NCBI GenBank assembly: GCA_030066985.1
Contig: JASJAN010000009.1
Span: 24,596-88,595, forward strand
Source of the DNA: Desulfobacterales bacterium
Lineage (GTDB): Bacteria; Desulfobacterota; Desulfobacteria; Desulfobacterales; JAHEIW01
DNA: 64,000 nucleotides
Direction of reading: 5' to 3'
Below, in pieces: positions 33,102 through 41,839 of this stretch; positions within the stretch are counted from its first letter, which is position 1; every line of letters begins with the position of its first letter. The notes below the pieces were generated by a model. The model worked only from the letters and a program-made list of their open reading frames with translations, had not been told where the DNA came from and did no database searches. A program made the position numbers and the translations under genes.

Positions 33102-34004
33102 TTACTTCTCTGAGCTTAAGAATCCCAAATACCCATTGATGCTGTTTTGAAGAAAATATTTTTCCCGCGCCTGCACGTCTGACGGCAGTTGGTCGAAGGA
33201 TGCCATCAGTGCGTCTTCCTTTAACAGTTTTGTCAAGCATTCGGCTGTTCGATCTGGTTCTTTGTATCTAGTTCCTGCCTTCCTGAGCAGCTGTTCCCAG
33301 AATTGAAGTTGACGGTAATGGATCTGCAGCATCTTGACGGCATCCGGATGAACGCCATAGTGACCGTAGCAGATCATCTGCGGGTCGCAGTCAATGAGGG
33401 CATCGATACTTTGAAGGGCATCTTGCAGAAAGAATTTCGGCGGGGTGGCCGGGCGTAAGTAAAATTTGTTATTTGGCAGGGATATGAAAACGCCCCCGGT
33501 TTCACCGGCAAAAAGGTATTTTCCAGTTTGATAGCTCACATGATGGGCTGCATGTCCGGGTGTAATGATCGCTATGATGGATTTGCTCTGATAATCACTG
33601 GCAGCCTGAAGCCTTTCTGCGGGGACCGGCTTTATCGGCCCGTAAGCGTCGGCCATCGAGCCAAGTACTTTTTTCGACCCCTGCCACAGTCGGGTGGGAT
33701 CAATCAGGTGCGGGATGGCCACGGGATGGCATATGATCGGCGCCATAGGAAAAGACGCTGCAACCTCGCTTATAGCGCCGGCATGATCCAGGTGAATATG
33801 CGTCAGCAGAATAGTATCCAGCTGATTGACGTCTAATTCCCGTAAGGCACCTAAGAGTTGCGGTGTACTGGCTGAAGGGCCCACGTCAATTAAGCATGTG
33901 GTAGTTCCACGGTATAACCAGGCACAGATAAAATCGTTAAAACCTGTAATGGCAGGTGTCAGCGGAATCAAAAAAAGATCATCCGCTATCTTTTCAATAT
34001 TCAT
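33102..34004 (-). CDS. Metallo-beta-lactamase-fold hydrolase
   Basis: The ~300-aa protein has the dinuclear-metal motif THIHLDHAGA (HxHxDH, ~residues 75-84 of the longer form), a downstream HPVAIPHL, the third ligand region PGHAAHHVSY and a late GHYG. This is the glyoxalase II/RNase Z-like arrangement of a small-molecule hydrolase. The substrate is unknown. ATG 34004 and GTG 34019 are both possible starts, neither with a strong ribosome site. It is a single gene between repeat elements. Confidence 0.85.
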   Translation of the reverse strand: MNIEKIADDLFLIPLTPAITGFNDFICAWLYRGTTTCLIDVGPSASTPQLLGALRELDVNQLDTILLTHIHLDHAGAISEVAASFPMAPIICHPVAIPHLIDPTRLWQGSKKVLGSMADAYGPIKPVPAERLQAASDYQSKSIIAIITPGHAAHHVSYQTGKYLFAGETGGVFISLPNNKFYLRPATPPKFFLQDALQSIDALIDCDPQMICYGHYGVHPDAVKMLQIHYRQLQFWEQLLRKAGTRYKEPDRTAECLTKLLKEDALMASFDQLPSDVQAREKYFLQNSINGYLGFLSSEK

Positions 34005-34126
34005 CTTCAATTGTACCACTTAGATTGTCTAAAGTTGATTAGGCAGGATGCTAATTTGCTTGTAGGGAAAGATAAATCAATTATTTTTTAGCGTCAAGAA
34101 AAGGAACTTGGGAAACTGAAATATGA

Positions 34127-34276
34127 AAGTTATCTTAAAAATAGTAGATTAATGGCCAAGGGCAAGGCAAAAACCGATTCAAAAGTGGAGTCCGCCTCCG
34201 GCGGACTAGTATTCGAGCATTTTGAATCGGTTTTTAACACAGCCCTTGGCCATTAGATGCATTTTTAAGATAACTT
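34127..34276. mobile_element. MITE-like palindromic element, copy 2 (150 bp)
   Basis: AAGTTATCTTAAAAAT (34127-34142) and its exact complement (34261-34276) are the ends. Nested inside are AATGGCCAAGGGC and GCCCTTGGCCATT arms, then the core shared with 5008-5239 (AACCGATTCAAAAGTGGAG, GTCCGCCTCCGGCGGAC, TTTTGAATCGGTTTTT). The whole element is one long near-perfect hairpin. The right end lies one base before the stop codon of the next minus-strand gene, the same placement and orientation as copy 1 relative to menA. Confidence 0.8.
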
Positions 34277-34277
34277 T

Positions 34278-34913
34278 TTAGGCGCGACCGACCTCTTTCA
34301 GCGTCCCTCTAAAAATTCGATAAAAATACTCATTGTCCGTAATTCCGCGGCTTAGTATTTTTCCGATATCTTCAATATTTTTGATATTGATGATTAAATT
34401 GACGCTCTTGTTAAGGGCCATCATGTTGTCCATCGTTCGAAACCTGTTGCTGATCAATGCCACAAACATATTGCGGCGCACGGTCATACTCAACCTTTCA
34501 AGATACAGCAATATACCGTTGGACTCCGGATTGTCGGTATCAAATTGTTCATTGATGACAAATAGATCGTAATTGTGATAGCGCATGCGTTTTAACGCAT
34601 CCCTAGCGCTTTCGGCCTCAGTGATCTGGTAATCCAAAACTTCCAGTGCATTGGTGATCGTTCGCCGAACCGGTGGATTCGGTTCGCATACCAGGGCGGT
34701 CAATCCTTCTTCTTCGATAAAGTCAAACGGTTTCTCCGTTGCATCATAACTGCTAATTGAACCGCCGCCACCGCCGCCCGCGGCACCCTTGCGGGGTCTC
34801 AACGTAATATAGCCTTTACATTTAGGGCAGGCAACGGTTGTACGCTTGTTAGCGGGTATTTTGTCATTTGCGATTTTGAATTTACTTTGACAACTGGTAC
34901 AGATAACATCCAT
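34278..34913 (-). CDS. Zinc-ribbon (MJ0042-type) plus receiver-like domain protein
   Basis: Residues ~1-40 are a zinc ribbon with CTSCQSKF and CPKCKGYITLRP (four Cys). A Gly-rich linker (AAGGGGGGSIS) follows. Residues ~68-205 resemble a response-regulator receiver (ALVCEPNPPVRRTITNALE, YDLFVINEQFD), but the acceptor position reads NEQFD and the acidic pair is CEPN, so phosphorylation is doubtful. MJ0042 ribbons occur in Desulfobacterota and Myxococcota proteins linked to motility and surface functions. It lies 214 bp downstream of a PilT-type ATPase gene on the same strand, making a role in pilus or motility control reasonable but unproven. Confidence 0.75.
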   Translation of the reverse strand: MDVICTSCQSKFKIANDKIPANKRTTVACPKCKGYITLRPRKGAAGGGGGGSISSYDATEKPFDFIEEEGLTALVCEPNPPVRRTITNALEVLDYQITEAESARDALKRMRYHNYDLFVINEQFDTDNPESNGILLYLERLSMTVRRNMFVALISNRFRTMDNMMALNKSVNLIINIKNIEDIGKILSRGITDNEYFYRIFRGTLKEVGRA

Positions 34914-35017
34914 TGTGTGTATTCCTTATCTTACCTTTTTACTAATTTACCAAAAATTCGAGACTTTTTTAGATTGGGGCGCTTAGCTTCAATCTTACAT
35001 TTAGGTTATCCCGTTGT

Positions 35018-35123
35018 GCCAGTTAAGCCCGTTTAGCCCGTTATTGAATAAGAAAGCTTGATGTGTTTTTAACCGGTAAACGGGCAAACCCACCAGAGGC
35101 GGACAAGCGGGAAACGGGCTAAC
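35018..35123. repeat. GCCCGTTTAGCCCGTT / AACGGGC inverted repeat with GGCGGAC unit
   Basis: GTTAAGCCCGTTTAGCCCG (35023-35042) pairs with CGGGAAACGGGCTAACG (35107-35123). In between are AACCGGTAAACGGGCAAACCC and CCAGAGGCGGACAAGCGGG, nearly identical to the repeat at 9153-9200. It ends 5 bp from the stop codon of the PilT-like gene. Confidence 0.6.
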
Positions 35124-35127
35124 GTTA

Positions 35128-36297
35128 TTAATGCACGGATTTGGCATAATTCCGATCAATTTCCAGGCTTCCAATATCTGTTGTGGCCTCACCGCGGGCA
35201 CTCTTAATAGAATCGATACCGCGGCCCACAACGCCTTTTTGAGAGCAATAAGCCAACGCGGTATCCTGAGTAATCAGGCCCTGCTCAAACAAACCGATAA
35301 TATGTTGGTCAAAGGTGATCATGCCAAAAGCATTGCCCTTTTCCATGATTTCGTAAAATGTTTTGCCTTCCGATTGCCCGTGTAAAACCAAGTCTTTGAC
35401 CCTCAGATTCGTACCCAGAATTTCAAAGGTTGCTACCCGGCCGCCGCCGACCTGGGGCACCAGTCGTTGGGAGACGATCCAGCGCATGGTATCGGCCAGA
35501 CGGATGCGAATCTGCTCAGCATCTTCGGTGGTAAACATACCCAGAATACGATTGACCGTTGAGCCGGCATCCACGGTATGCAGCGTTGTTAACACCAGGT
35601 GACCGGTTTCAGCAGCGCGCAAGCCGATTTCAATTGTCTCGCGATCGCGCATTTCGCCAACCAGAATCACCTTGGGGGCTTGCCGCAGTGCAGCCCGCAA
35701 TCCATTGGCATAGTTGTCAAAATCCATGCCCAGTTCACGCTGGTTGAAGGTGGATTTTTTATGGGGGTGTTGATATTCAACCGGATCTTCCAAAGTGATA
35801 ATATGCACGGATTTATTTTCGTTAATTTCATCCAGTATGGCCGCCAAAGTGGTGGTTTTACCGGAACCGGTAGCACCGGTGACAAAGACAATGCCATTGA
35901 TTTCCTTGGCGATCTGGAACATCGTTTTGGGCAGCTCGCGATCTTCGATGGTCGGAATTTTAGACTCCAGTTTACGCAAAACGATCGATATATTGGCTCC
36001 CTGGGAAAAAATGTTGACCCTGAAGCGCGCCTTGCCGGGCAGAGAGTAAGACATGTCGCAAGAGCCGGCACTTAACAGCGCTTTGGTCAGGCGGCGGTCC
36101 TGGTTGACCAGGTTCAGGGCAATGACTTCGGTTTGAAACGGGGACAGCGCCTTAAAGGACGGTTTTACATCAACGGGTATGAGCTCACCGGCGCTTTCCA
36201 CCTGCATCGGTTTGCCGACCGTAAAGTTAAGATCGGAGACATCCCGGTGATAATCCAGCATTCTAACTAGAAGATGGTCGATTTCTTGTTTTTTCAT
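35128..36297 (-). CDS. PilT/PilU-type pilus ATPase paralogue
   Basis: This 389-aa AAA secretion ATPase has Walker A (GATGSGKTTTLA), Asp box (IITLEDPVEYQH), Walker B (VILVGEMRDRETI) and His box (LTTLHTVDAGSTVNRIL). These are all diagnostic of the PilT/PilU retraction family. It differs from the neighbouring pilT in a more divergent N-terminal domain and a C-terminal extension ending in DIGSLEIDRNYAKSVH, so it is probably the PilU-like auxiliary retraction motor. It lies 161 bp downstream of pilT on the same strand, with a small inverted repeat in between. Confidence 0.88.
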   Translation of the reverse strand: MKKQEIDHLLVRMLDYHRDVSDLNFTVGKPMQVESAGELIPVDVKPSFKALSPFQTEVIALNLVNQDRRLTKALLSAGSCDMSYSLPGKARFRVNIFSQGANISIVLRKLESKIPTIEDRELPKTMFQIAKEINGIVFVTGATGSGKTTTLAAILDEINENKSVHIITLEDPVEYQHPHKKSTFNQRELGMDFDNYANGLRAALRQAPKVILVGEMRDRETIEIGLRAAETGHLVLTTLHTVDAGSTVNRILGMFTTEDAEQIRIRLADTMRWIVSQRLVPQVGGGRVATFEILGTNLRVKDLVLHGQSEGKTFYEIMEKGNAFGMITFDQHIIGLFEQGLITQDTALAYCSQKGVVGRGIDSIKSARGEATTDIGSLEIDRNYAKSVH

Positions 36298-36349
36298 GGT
36301 ACGGCCTTTGTTGTTTTAGATCATATGTTAGCGATCAAAATGCGTTTCA

Positions 36350-36434
36350 AAAATCACCACGAAACACACGAAGATATGCTCAGACTAAAAAATAAAAAAA
36401 CTATTTTTTGTGCCCTTTGTGTTTTTGTGGTTTT
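36350..36434. repeat. ACCACGAAACACACGAAG inverted repeat
   Basis: AATCACCACGAAACACACG (36353-36371) is mirrored by CTTTGTGTTTTTGTGG (36415-36430) with an AT-rich loop. It is located between the two PilT-type genes. It resembles widespread CACCACGAAG-type intergenic repeats I know from other bacterial genomes. Confidence 0.55.
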
Positions 36435-36458
36435 AATCAGTTTTTCGTTCTGGCTATA

Positions 36459-37541
36459 TTAGACCTCGGTAAAGTCGGTTGGCGGCGCTTTTAGCAAAGG
36501 TCTGAATCTGGCCTTTTCATTGGCTTTGGCATAGGCCTCATCGGAACTGATTTTGCCGTTTTGAAACAGCTCCATTATATAGTCATCCAGCAAAACCATA
36601 CCGAATTTTTTACCGGTTTGAATCATAGATGGTATCTGATGGGTCTTGCCTTCGCGAATAAGATTGCGAACCGCGGGATTGGCAATTAAGATTTCAAGGG
36701 CCACAATGCGACCTTTCCGATCAACGCGTTTAAAGAGGGTCTGAGCGACAACGGCCCGCAGTCCGTCCGACAACGTTGATCGAATCAGGGGTTGTTCGTG
36801 TGAAGGAAAGACCTCGATGACGCGGTCAACCGTTTTATAGGCGCTGGATGTATGCAATGTGGAGAATACCAGGTGACCGGTCGACGCCGCTTCGACGGCC
36901 AGCGAGATGGTTTCAAGGTCTCGCATTTCACCGACCAGAATAATATCGGGGTCTTCACGCAGGGCACCGCGCAGAGCGCTGGAAAATGTTTCGGTATGTA
37001 ATCCTACTTCGCGGTGGTTGACGATGCACCCCTGGCTTTGATGAACAAATTCAATCGGGTCCTCCACCGTAATGATATGATCTTTACGTGCGCGATTGGC
37101 CACATCGATAATGGATGCCAGGGTCGTCGATTTGCCGCTGCCGGTGGGCCCGGTGACCAGGACCAATCCCCTGGGCAATGTGGCCAATTTTGACACAACC
37201 GGCGGCAGCCCCAGCTGCTCGGCGGTCATGATAGTGCTGGGGATTTCACGAAAGACGGCGCCGACACCATTTCTTTGCATGAAGAAGTTGGCGCGGTAAC
37301 GGGCCAGGCCCGGAATTTCGTAAGCAAAATCGATATCGCCGGTTTCCTCAAATGTTTTAACCTTATGCTCGGGAGCGATTTCATAGAGCATGGCCCTGAG
37401 GTCGTCATTATTAAGGACTTTATATTTAATCCTTTCAATATCACCTCTGATTCTAAGCGCCGGCGGTTGACCGGAAGCCAGATGAAGGTCAGAGGCTCCT
37501 TGTTCATTCATCAGTTTAAAAAATGCATCAATTTTTGCCAT
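36459..37541 (-). CDS. pilT: Type IV pilus retraction ATPase PilT
   Basis: PilT depolymerises type IV pili to power twitching. The 360-aa protein has the canonical N-terminus (ASDLHLASGQPPALRIRGDI), Walker A (GPTGSGKSTTLASII), Asp box (IITVEDPIEFVH), Walker B (IILVGEMRDLETI) and His box (STLHTSSAYKTVDRVI). The PilT-typical AIRNLIREGK-like helix (AVRNLIREGKTHQIPSMIQT) is also present. ATG 37541 is preceded by CAGGAGTGGTGC. With the paralogue downstream it forms a pilT-pilU-like pair. Confidence 0.95.
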   Translation of the reverse strand: MAKIDAFFKLMNEQGASDLHLASGQPPALRIRGDIERIKYKVLNNDDLRAMLYEIAPEHKVKTFEETGDIDFAYEIPGLARYRANFFMQRNGVGAVFREIPSTIMTAEQLGLPPVVSKLATLPRGLVLVTGPTGSGKSTTLASIIDVANRARKDHIITVEDPIEFVHQSQGCIVNHREVGLHTETFSSALRGALREDPDIILVGEMRDLETISLAVEAASTGHLVFSTLHTSSAYKTVDRVIEVFPSHEQPLIRSTLSDGLRAVVAQTLFKRVDRKGRIVALEILIANPAVRNLIREGKTHQIPSMIQTGKKFGMVLLDDYIMELFQNGKISSDEAYAKANEKARFRPLLKAPPTDFTEV

Positions 37542-37666
37542 GCACCACTCCTGGTATCAGATCATTCGTGTTTGCGTATCGCTTCAATCGATTTTCTGTA
37601 AATGAGCGTTTCTGCCATAGCCATAACGATTTAGATCAATCAGAGAATTTTTATGCTGAATTCGGA

Positions 37667-37773
37667 TAAAACCGCCTGAAACGAAAGCAGATCATTAGAC
37701 GGGGCTAAGATATGAGTACATGCCGAATATTACGCGGTCTGCACCCTTGCATTCGCTTCAGGCGGTTTTAAGG
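37667..37773. repeat. Long-armed inverted repeat AAAACCGCCTGAA
   Basis: TAAAACCGCCTGAAACGAA (37668-37686) pairs with TTCGCTTCAGGCGGTTTTA (37753-37771), enclosing ~66 bp. It stands between divIVA-like and pilT, read in the same direction, and could end the divIVA transcript. Confidence 0.55.
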
Positions 37774-37800
37774 AATGTGGCGGTTTTTGGAATCGGAATT

Positions 37801-38304
37801 TTAATTTGACTTTTTGAGGAACTTGATTTTGTCGTCTTCTTCGTCCGATTCTTTGATACCCTCTTTTCCGATTTCGAGTAATCTCGAGTGGGCTTCGATA
37901 ATCGAACTGATCTGGACTTCAATTTGCATGCGCTGCCGCTTCAACTCTGAGATATCCTCGTGCAGTTGCGCTAAGCGATTGTGCGCTTTATTGAGGATCT
38001 TTTCAGCCTTGACTTCAGCTTCAGCGATGATCAGTTCGGCGGATTTGCGGGCATTGTCCTTCATTTGGTCCAATACTGTTTGAGAATTCAACAATGCTCT
38101 TTTGAAGGTCTCTTCCCGTTTTCGATATCCCTGGATTTCTAGCTCCAACCGTCGGACCTCGTCACTCAGCGTTTGATTTGATTTCTGCAAAGTTTCGAAG
38201 GTCTCTGCTATCTGCTCCAGGAAGGCATCCACCTCTCGAATGTCGAATCCGCGAAATCGGGTGTTAAACTGCTGCTGTTGGATATCAAGGGGCGTAATTT
38301 TCAT
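37801..38304 (-). CDS. DivIVA-domain coiled-coil protein
   Basis: The 167-aa protein starts with the DivIVA membrane-curvature-binding motif (ITPLDIQQQQFNTRFRGFD, then VDAFLEQIAETFE). It continues as one long coiled coil (~residues 30-150) with Ala/Glu-rich helices (KSAELIIAEAEVKAEKILNK) and an acidic C-terminus. Such proteins mark cell poles or division sites. It follows a yggT gene with a 22-bp gap, a pairing also seen in many bacteria near division genes. Confidence 0.88.
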   Translation of the reverse strand: MKITPLDIQQQQFNTRFRGFDIREVDAFLEQIAETFETLQKSNQTLSDEVRRLELEIQGYRKREETFKRALLNSQTVLDQMKDNARKSAELIIAEAEVKAEKILNKAHNRLAQLHEDISELKRQRMQIEVQISSIIEAHSRLLEIGKEGIKESDEEDDKIKFLKKSN

Positions 38305-38326
38305 GGGCGTTCACCAGCCTTTCATC

Positions 38327-38626
38327 TTATCCTAAGGACTCAGCTATACCTTCCAAACTGTTGACCACAAATATTCGCAGGAAGATAATGATCAGAATCA
38401 CAACAATTGGAGAAAAATCGATCCCACCGTACATCATCGGCAATCGTTTACGAATTTGATATAGCACCGGCTCCGTTACATTATGAATAAATCGTACGAT
38501 CGGATTATAGGGATCCGGGCTTACCCATGACAATACGGCGCGGGCGATAATGATGAACATGAAGAAAACCAGCACATAGTCCACCACTGTTGCCACCGCC
38601 ACTAACAGGTTTCGCAATACGAGCAT
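38327..38626 (-). CDS. YggT family membrane protein
   Basis: This 99-aa protein has two membrane helices (~residues 10-32 and ~72-92) with the family motifs ARAVLSWVSPDPYNPIVRFIHNVTEP (positions 27-52) and RKRLPMMYGGIDFSPIVVILII (~59-80). YggT/YlmG proteins are linked to cell-division and chromosome or osmotic functions, without a defined reaction. It is probably co-transcribed with the DivIVA-domain gene. Confidence 0.88.
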   Translation of the reverse strand: MLVLRNLLVAVATVVDYVLVFFMFIIIARAVLSWVSPDPYNPIVRFIHNVTEPVLYQIRKRLPMMYGGIDFSPIVVILIIIFLRIFVVNSLEGIAESLG

Positions 38627-39180
38627 GATTATCCTGACCTTTTCTGTTTTGGCAATGCGTTATCCGGCGAAGTCGATTCAGGTGCTTAAAATTAAAACCA
38701 TAATCCATGATAAGTCAAGATTTTTCACGCAAAATCAAAGGGTAAGACACTATATTGCCCCTGTCTGTCCGGGGGGCGCTTACTATCCCCTTGAGAAAAG
38801 ATGCCGCAGCTTTATGCGATTTTGCGACGTTTGTCCGCCTGAAACTTTCCCTAATTGACAAAGAACAAGGCTTTTGGGCCATTTGATTGCACATGTAATA
38901 TCGGGCTGTAACCGTCAAAACTTGAGACCGGAATCATAATTGACATGCGGCGAATTTTCAGTGTATCGATGGGATTTAGTTGATGATTATTAAGAATATC
39001 ACATCCTTAACCGGATTGCAAATCCGGCGGTCAACATCGGCTTCATGGAAATAATCAGAATCGGTCGGAATGGGTGGCAATGTCAGATGGGAAACATAAG
39101 AAGGTTGGCGCAGGTTGCACGGCGCATGGGGTGCATCTTGCTATCGATCGCCGCCCCATGCGCCATGCTTTCGGTTGTAC
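38627..39180. other. Gene-free spacer with one strong hairpin
   Basis: I find no convincing gene in these ~550 bp. Perfect 11-bp arms GGCGCATGGGG (39121-39131) and CCCCATGCGCC (39154-39164) with a 22-nt loop stand just after the moaD-like stop (minus direction). They may end that operon, although no T-run follows. Confidence 0.5.
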
Positions 39181-39378
39181 CTAACCGCCGGCAACCATTG
39201 GGATCAGAAAAACCTCGGCATCATCGGGGACCAATGTATGCTCGAAATTGGGCCGGGTGACATACTGGTGATTGATGCGCACCACAGCATAAGGATGGAG
39301 ATCGTTGAGCTCATCGAGCAGGTCTGAAACGGTCATGCCTTCTCGCCATTCGATCTGCTTGCCGGCTACCTGAATCAT
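39181..39378 (-). CDS. MoaD/ThiS-like small sulfur carrier
   Basis: The 65-aa protein has a ubiquitin-like fold pattern (IQVAGKQIEWREGMTVSDLL, ~residues 2-21) and ends in Gly-Gly (IPMVAGG). This C-terminus is activated and thiocarboxylated in MoaD and ThiS. Its ATG overlaps the stop of the aldehyde oxidoreductase gene by 4 bp. MoaD-like genes commonly accompany tungsten aldehyde oxidoreductases, where they are thought to supply the dithiolene sulfur of the pterin cofactor. An odd feature is its place after the enzyme gene, coupled to it. Confidence 0.88.
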   Translation of the reverse strand: MIQVAGKQIEWREGMTVSDLLDELNDLHPYAVVRINHQYVTRPNFEHTLVPDDAEVFLIPMVAGG

Positions 39379-41516
39379 GAATCGACACCGTTGGCGCGGA
39401 GCAATTCGACAACCTCATCGAAATCAATGCCCAGACGTTTGACGGTTTCTTGGGTCGGGATGCCGTCCGGTGTCCATCCGCGGCGCTTATAAACGGCATC
39501 TTTGAGAGTTTCATATTGATTTTCGCGCTGCCGGCGCAACTCAGCCAGCTTTTCAGCCGTCGGTTTGCCCTCAATATCGAATTTGTACTTATCAACCAAT
39601 TGTTTATCGTAGCGTTCGACACGGGATTCATATTCTGTTTCGGTAACGGGCCCCACTGCCCGGTAAGGAAGATCATCGTGCTGGCGGCGGCCAAAACCCA
39701 TACGCAGGTTAAAGACCCGTTGAAAATTATAAACGCCCTCGCTCATTTTTATAAGGTCATCGGGGGCGGCCTCATTGCCGGTAATGGCACTGAAGTAGTC
39801 GGCATACCACTGGACGTGTTTCATGACTTTGGCCGGCTCCTCGGTATCTTTGTTGTCTTCGGGGATGATATCGTTCCACGGCAGTTTGCACAGGCCGCAA
39901 AGCCCAAACCAGGTGCGAAACATCGGAAACCAGTGCAGGGCTTCGGCTTTTTGTTCGAAGGTGGGCATAAAGTTGTGCACCATGTCCAAAAATATCAGCC
40001 AGGCCTCATCATGCTGGGGGCCTTTGAGCGCCAGCCCATAGCCTCCTTGCTGGGCCAGTGATTCCTTGGTCATGTATTCCGAAAATTCCAAGCCTTTGGC
40101 CTCCATTCCGATGTCCTGCATAATCTTGGCATCTGCTCCGAAATCCTTTGCGAAAATGGCCTTCATTCTGCGAATGCCCTGGCCAACAACTTGACCGAAT
40201 CCTTCTCCGGCCGCCATTTGATGCACGATCTCCAGAGCAGCGTCACGGTTGCCGAAATGAAGATCCAGACCACCGGTATGGGTGGCGTCGATCAATCCCA
40301 TTTCAAAGCATTCCATCACAAAGGCAATTGCAGTGCCCACTGATATCGTATCCAGACCGTAGGCATCACAATAAAAATTCATTTCCGCCACCGTGTGCGG
40401 ATCAAAAATGCCCAGATTGGAGCCGCAGCCGGCAATGGTTTCATATTCGGGCCCGTCGACAAAAACCTTTTGGCCCTTGTAAGGGCCGGTTAAAGGAACA
40501 AAATCTTTGATACCGTGCGAACAGGCCACGGTGCATCCCATCCAGCAGCCGTCAAAACCCGGGTCAAACAGGCGCCGGTAAACTTCCTGGCCCAGGTTTG
40601 GGGCTTGGTCATGCTGGCCGTAGCGAAAATTGTGGGTCGGCAGCAGATCGTGGTCATTCATAATGGTGACCAGATGGGTGGTGCCGATTTTGGCCATTTC
40701 ATTTTGTTTGGGATCCAGTTCCACGATTTCACGGGAGTGCAGCTTGGCCACATTTTTGAGACGGGTTTTGTCCGCCGGGTTATTCGTGTCGGCGGTGACC
40801 GTCTTCCAGCAGGCAACAACGGCTTTTAAGCCCTTGTCGGCAAACACGGTTCCGACACCGCCGCGGCCGGCCTGTTTGTAGCGGGCGCGCTTGCGCTTGG
40901 GATCGTACCAGGTAAAATTGAGACAGCCGATCAAGGTATTTTTGGCCCCGGGGCCTGCGGATACCACCGAAATGTTGCGCGGTTTTCCCTGGGCAAAATG
41001 CTCGGTTAAAATGGCAGACAGTTCATAGGCGTTGTCCGGCAGACCGCTGGTCTCGAAAAGTTGGATTTTCTGGTTGATCCCATCGATAAAGACGACCACC
41101 TCTGCCGCCGTCTTGCCCTGGATTTCCAGGGCGTCGAAACCAGAAAATTTAAGGTAAGGGCCAAAATAACCGCCGACGTTGGAATCGATTACCGATGCCG
41201 TCAGCGGAGAAAGGGTGGCGACAATGCTTTTACCGGAGCCCGGATAAATGGGAGTGCCCCCCAGCGGGCCGGACGAAATACAGAGAGCATTTTCAGGGTC
41301 ATTCCAGTGGGTGGACGGCTGTACCGCGTTCCACAACAGCCACAGGTCATAGCCCTTGCCCCCGATAAAGGTTTTTTTGGTTTCCGGGGCCACCGGTTTA
41401 ATGTCAATCTGCGGGTCCGAAAGATTGATATATAAAGTTTGATCGGTGTAACCATTTTCGATTTCAGGTCTTTTGTAATCTAACGCTTTTGTTTCCTTGA
41501 AAGCATAATCCGTCAT
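39375..41516 (-). CDS. Tungsten aldehyde:ferredoxin oxidoreductase family protein
   Basis: AOR enzymes oxidise aldehydes to carboxylic acids and reduce ferredoxin, using tungsto-bispterin and a [4Fe-4S] cluster. The 713-aa protein shows the N-terminal pterin-binding region (LYINLSDPQIDIKPV, FIGGKGYDLWLLW, GTPIYPGSGKSI), AGRGGVGTVFADKGLKAVV and VDGPEYETIAGCGSNLGI. The cluster Cys appear as DGCWMGCTVACSHG (C-x3-C-x3-C rather than the CxxCxxxC of Pyrococcus AOR) plus a late LCGLCKLPW. The changed spacing places it in a non-classical AOR subgroup with unknown aldehyde. It is coupled to a moaD-like gene and preceded by flavoprotein genes that could make the aldehyde. Confidence 0.9.
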   Translation of the reverse strand: MTDYAFKETKALDYKRPEIENGYTDQTLYINLSDPQIDIKPVAPETKKTFIGGKGYDLWLLWNAVQPSTHWNDPENALCISSGPLGGTPIYPGSGKSIVATLSPLTASVIDSNVGGYFGPYLKFSGFDALEIQGKTAAEVVVFIDGINQKIQLFETSGLPDNAYELSAILTEHFAQGKPRNISVVSAGPGAKNTLIGCLNFTWYDPKRKRARYKQAGRGGVGTVFADKGLKAVVACWKTVTADTNNPADKTRLKNVAKLHSREIVELDPKQNEMAKIGTTHLVTIMNDHDLLPTHNFRYGQHDQAPNLGQEVYRRLFDPGFDGCWMGCTVACSHGIKDFVPLTGPYKGQKVFVDGPEYETIAGCGSNLGIFDPHTVAEMNFYCDAYGLDTISVGTAIAFVMECFEMGLIDATHTGGLDLHFGNRDAALEIVHQMAAGEGFGQVVGQGIRRMKAIFAKDFGADAKIMQDIGMEAKGLEFSEYMTKESLAQQGGYGLALKGPQHDEAWLIFLDMVHNFMPTFEQKAEALHWFPMFRTWFGLCGLCKLPWNDIIPEDNKDTEEPAKVMKHVQWYADYFSAITGNEAAPDDLIKMSEGVYNFQRVFNLRMGFGRRQHDDLPYRAVGPVTETEYESRVERYDKQLVDKYKFDIEGKPTAEKLAELRRQRENQYETLKDAVYKRRGWTPDGIPTQETVKRLGIDFDEVVELLRANGVDS

Positions 41517-41839
41517 GGGTGTGCTCCTTTTATTAATTATTCAATCCACTGCTCAGGTATCTTGTACGGAGCAGGGTCTTAAATTACCGTTCTAATAATT
41601 ATTGATCTCTGGCCTCTGACCTCTTTAAGAGTATCAAACGCTTATTTATACAACTAAGCTGATCCGCGATCAAGTTTACTTTTTAGTTAAATCGTTAAGA
41701 CGGAATATGTCCATTGACTGTTTGAAGTTTCTACCATTTTCCGTGAAGCAGAATTGCAAACGATTTAACCATTCGACTGATACACGATTTAACCAGCGAG
41801 GCGAAACTGCAATTCCGCTGCAGGCGGATTGCAGCTTCC
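41517..41839. other. Spacer between aldehyde oxidoreductase and flavoprotein genes
   Basis: No gene is visible. Near its right edge TGCAATTCCGC (41808-41818) and GCGGATTGCA (41824-41833) form a compact hairpin 7 bp after the flavoprotein stop. It could partly terminate the flavoprotein transcript and separate it from the aldehyde oxidoreductase unit. Confidence 0.45.

Noticed and set aside
39045..39260. 71-codon plus-strand frame over the moaD-like gene
   Set aside because: It runs through a hairpin and opposite a clear gene; composition is not protein-like.
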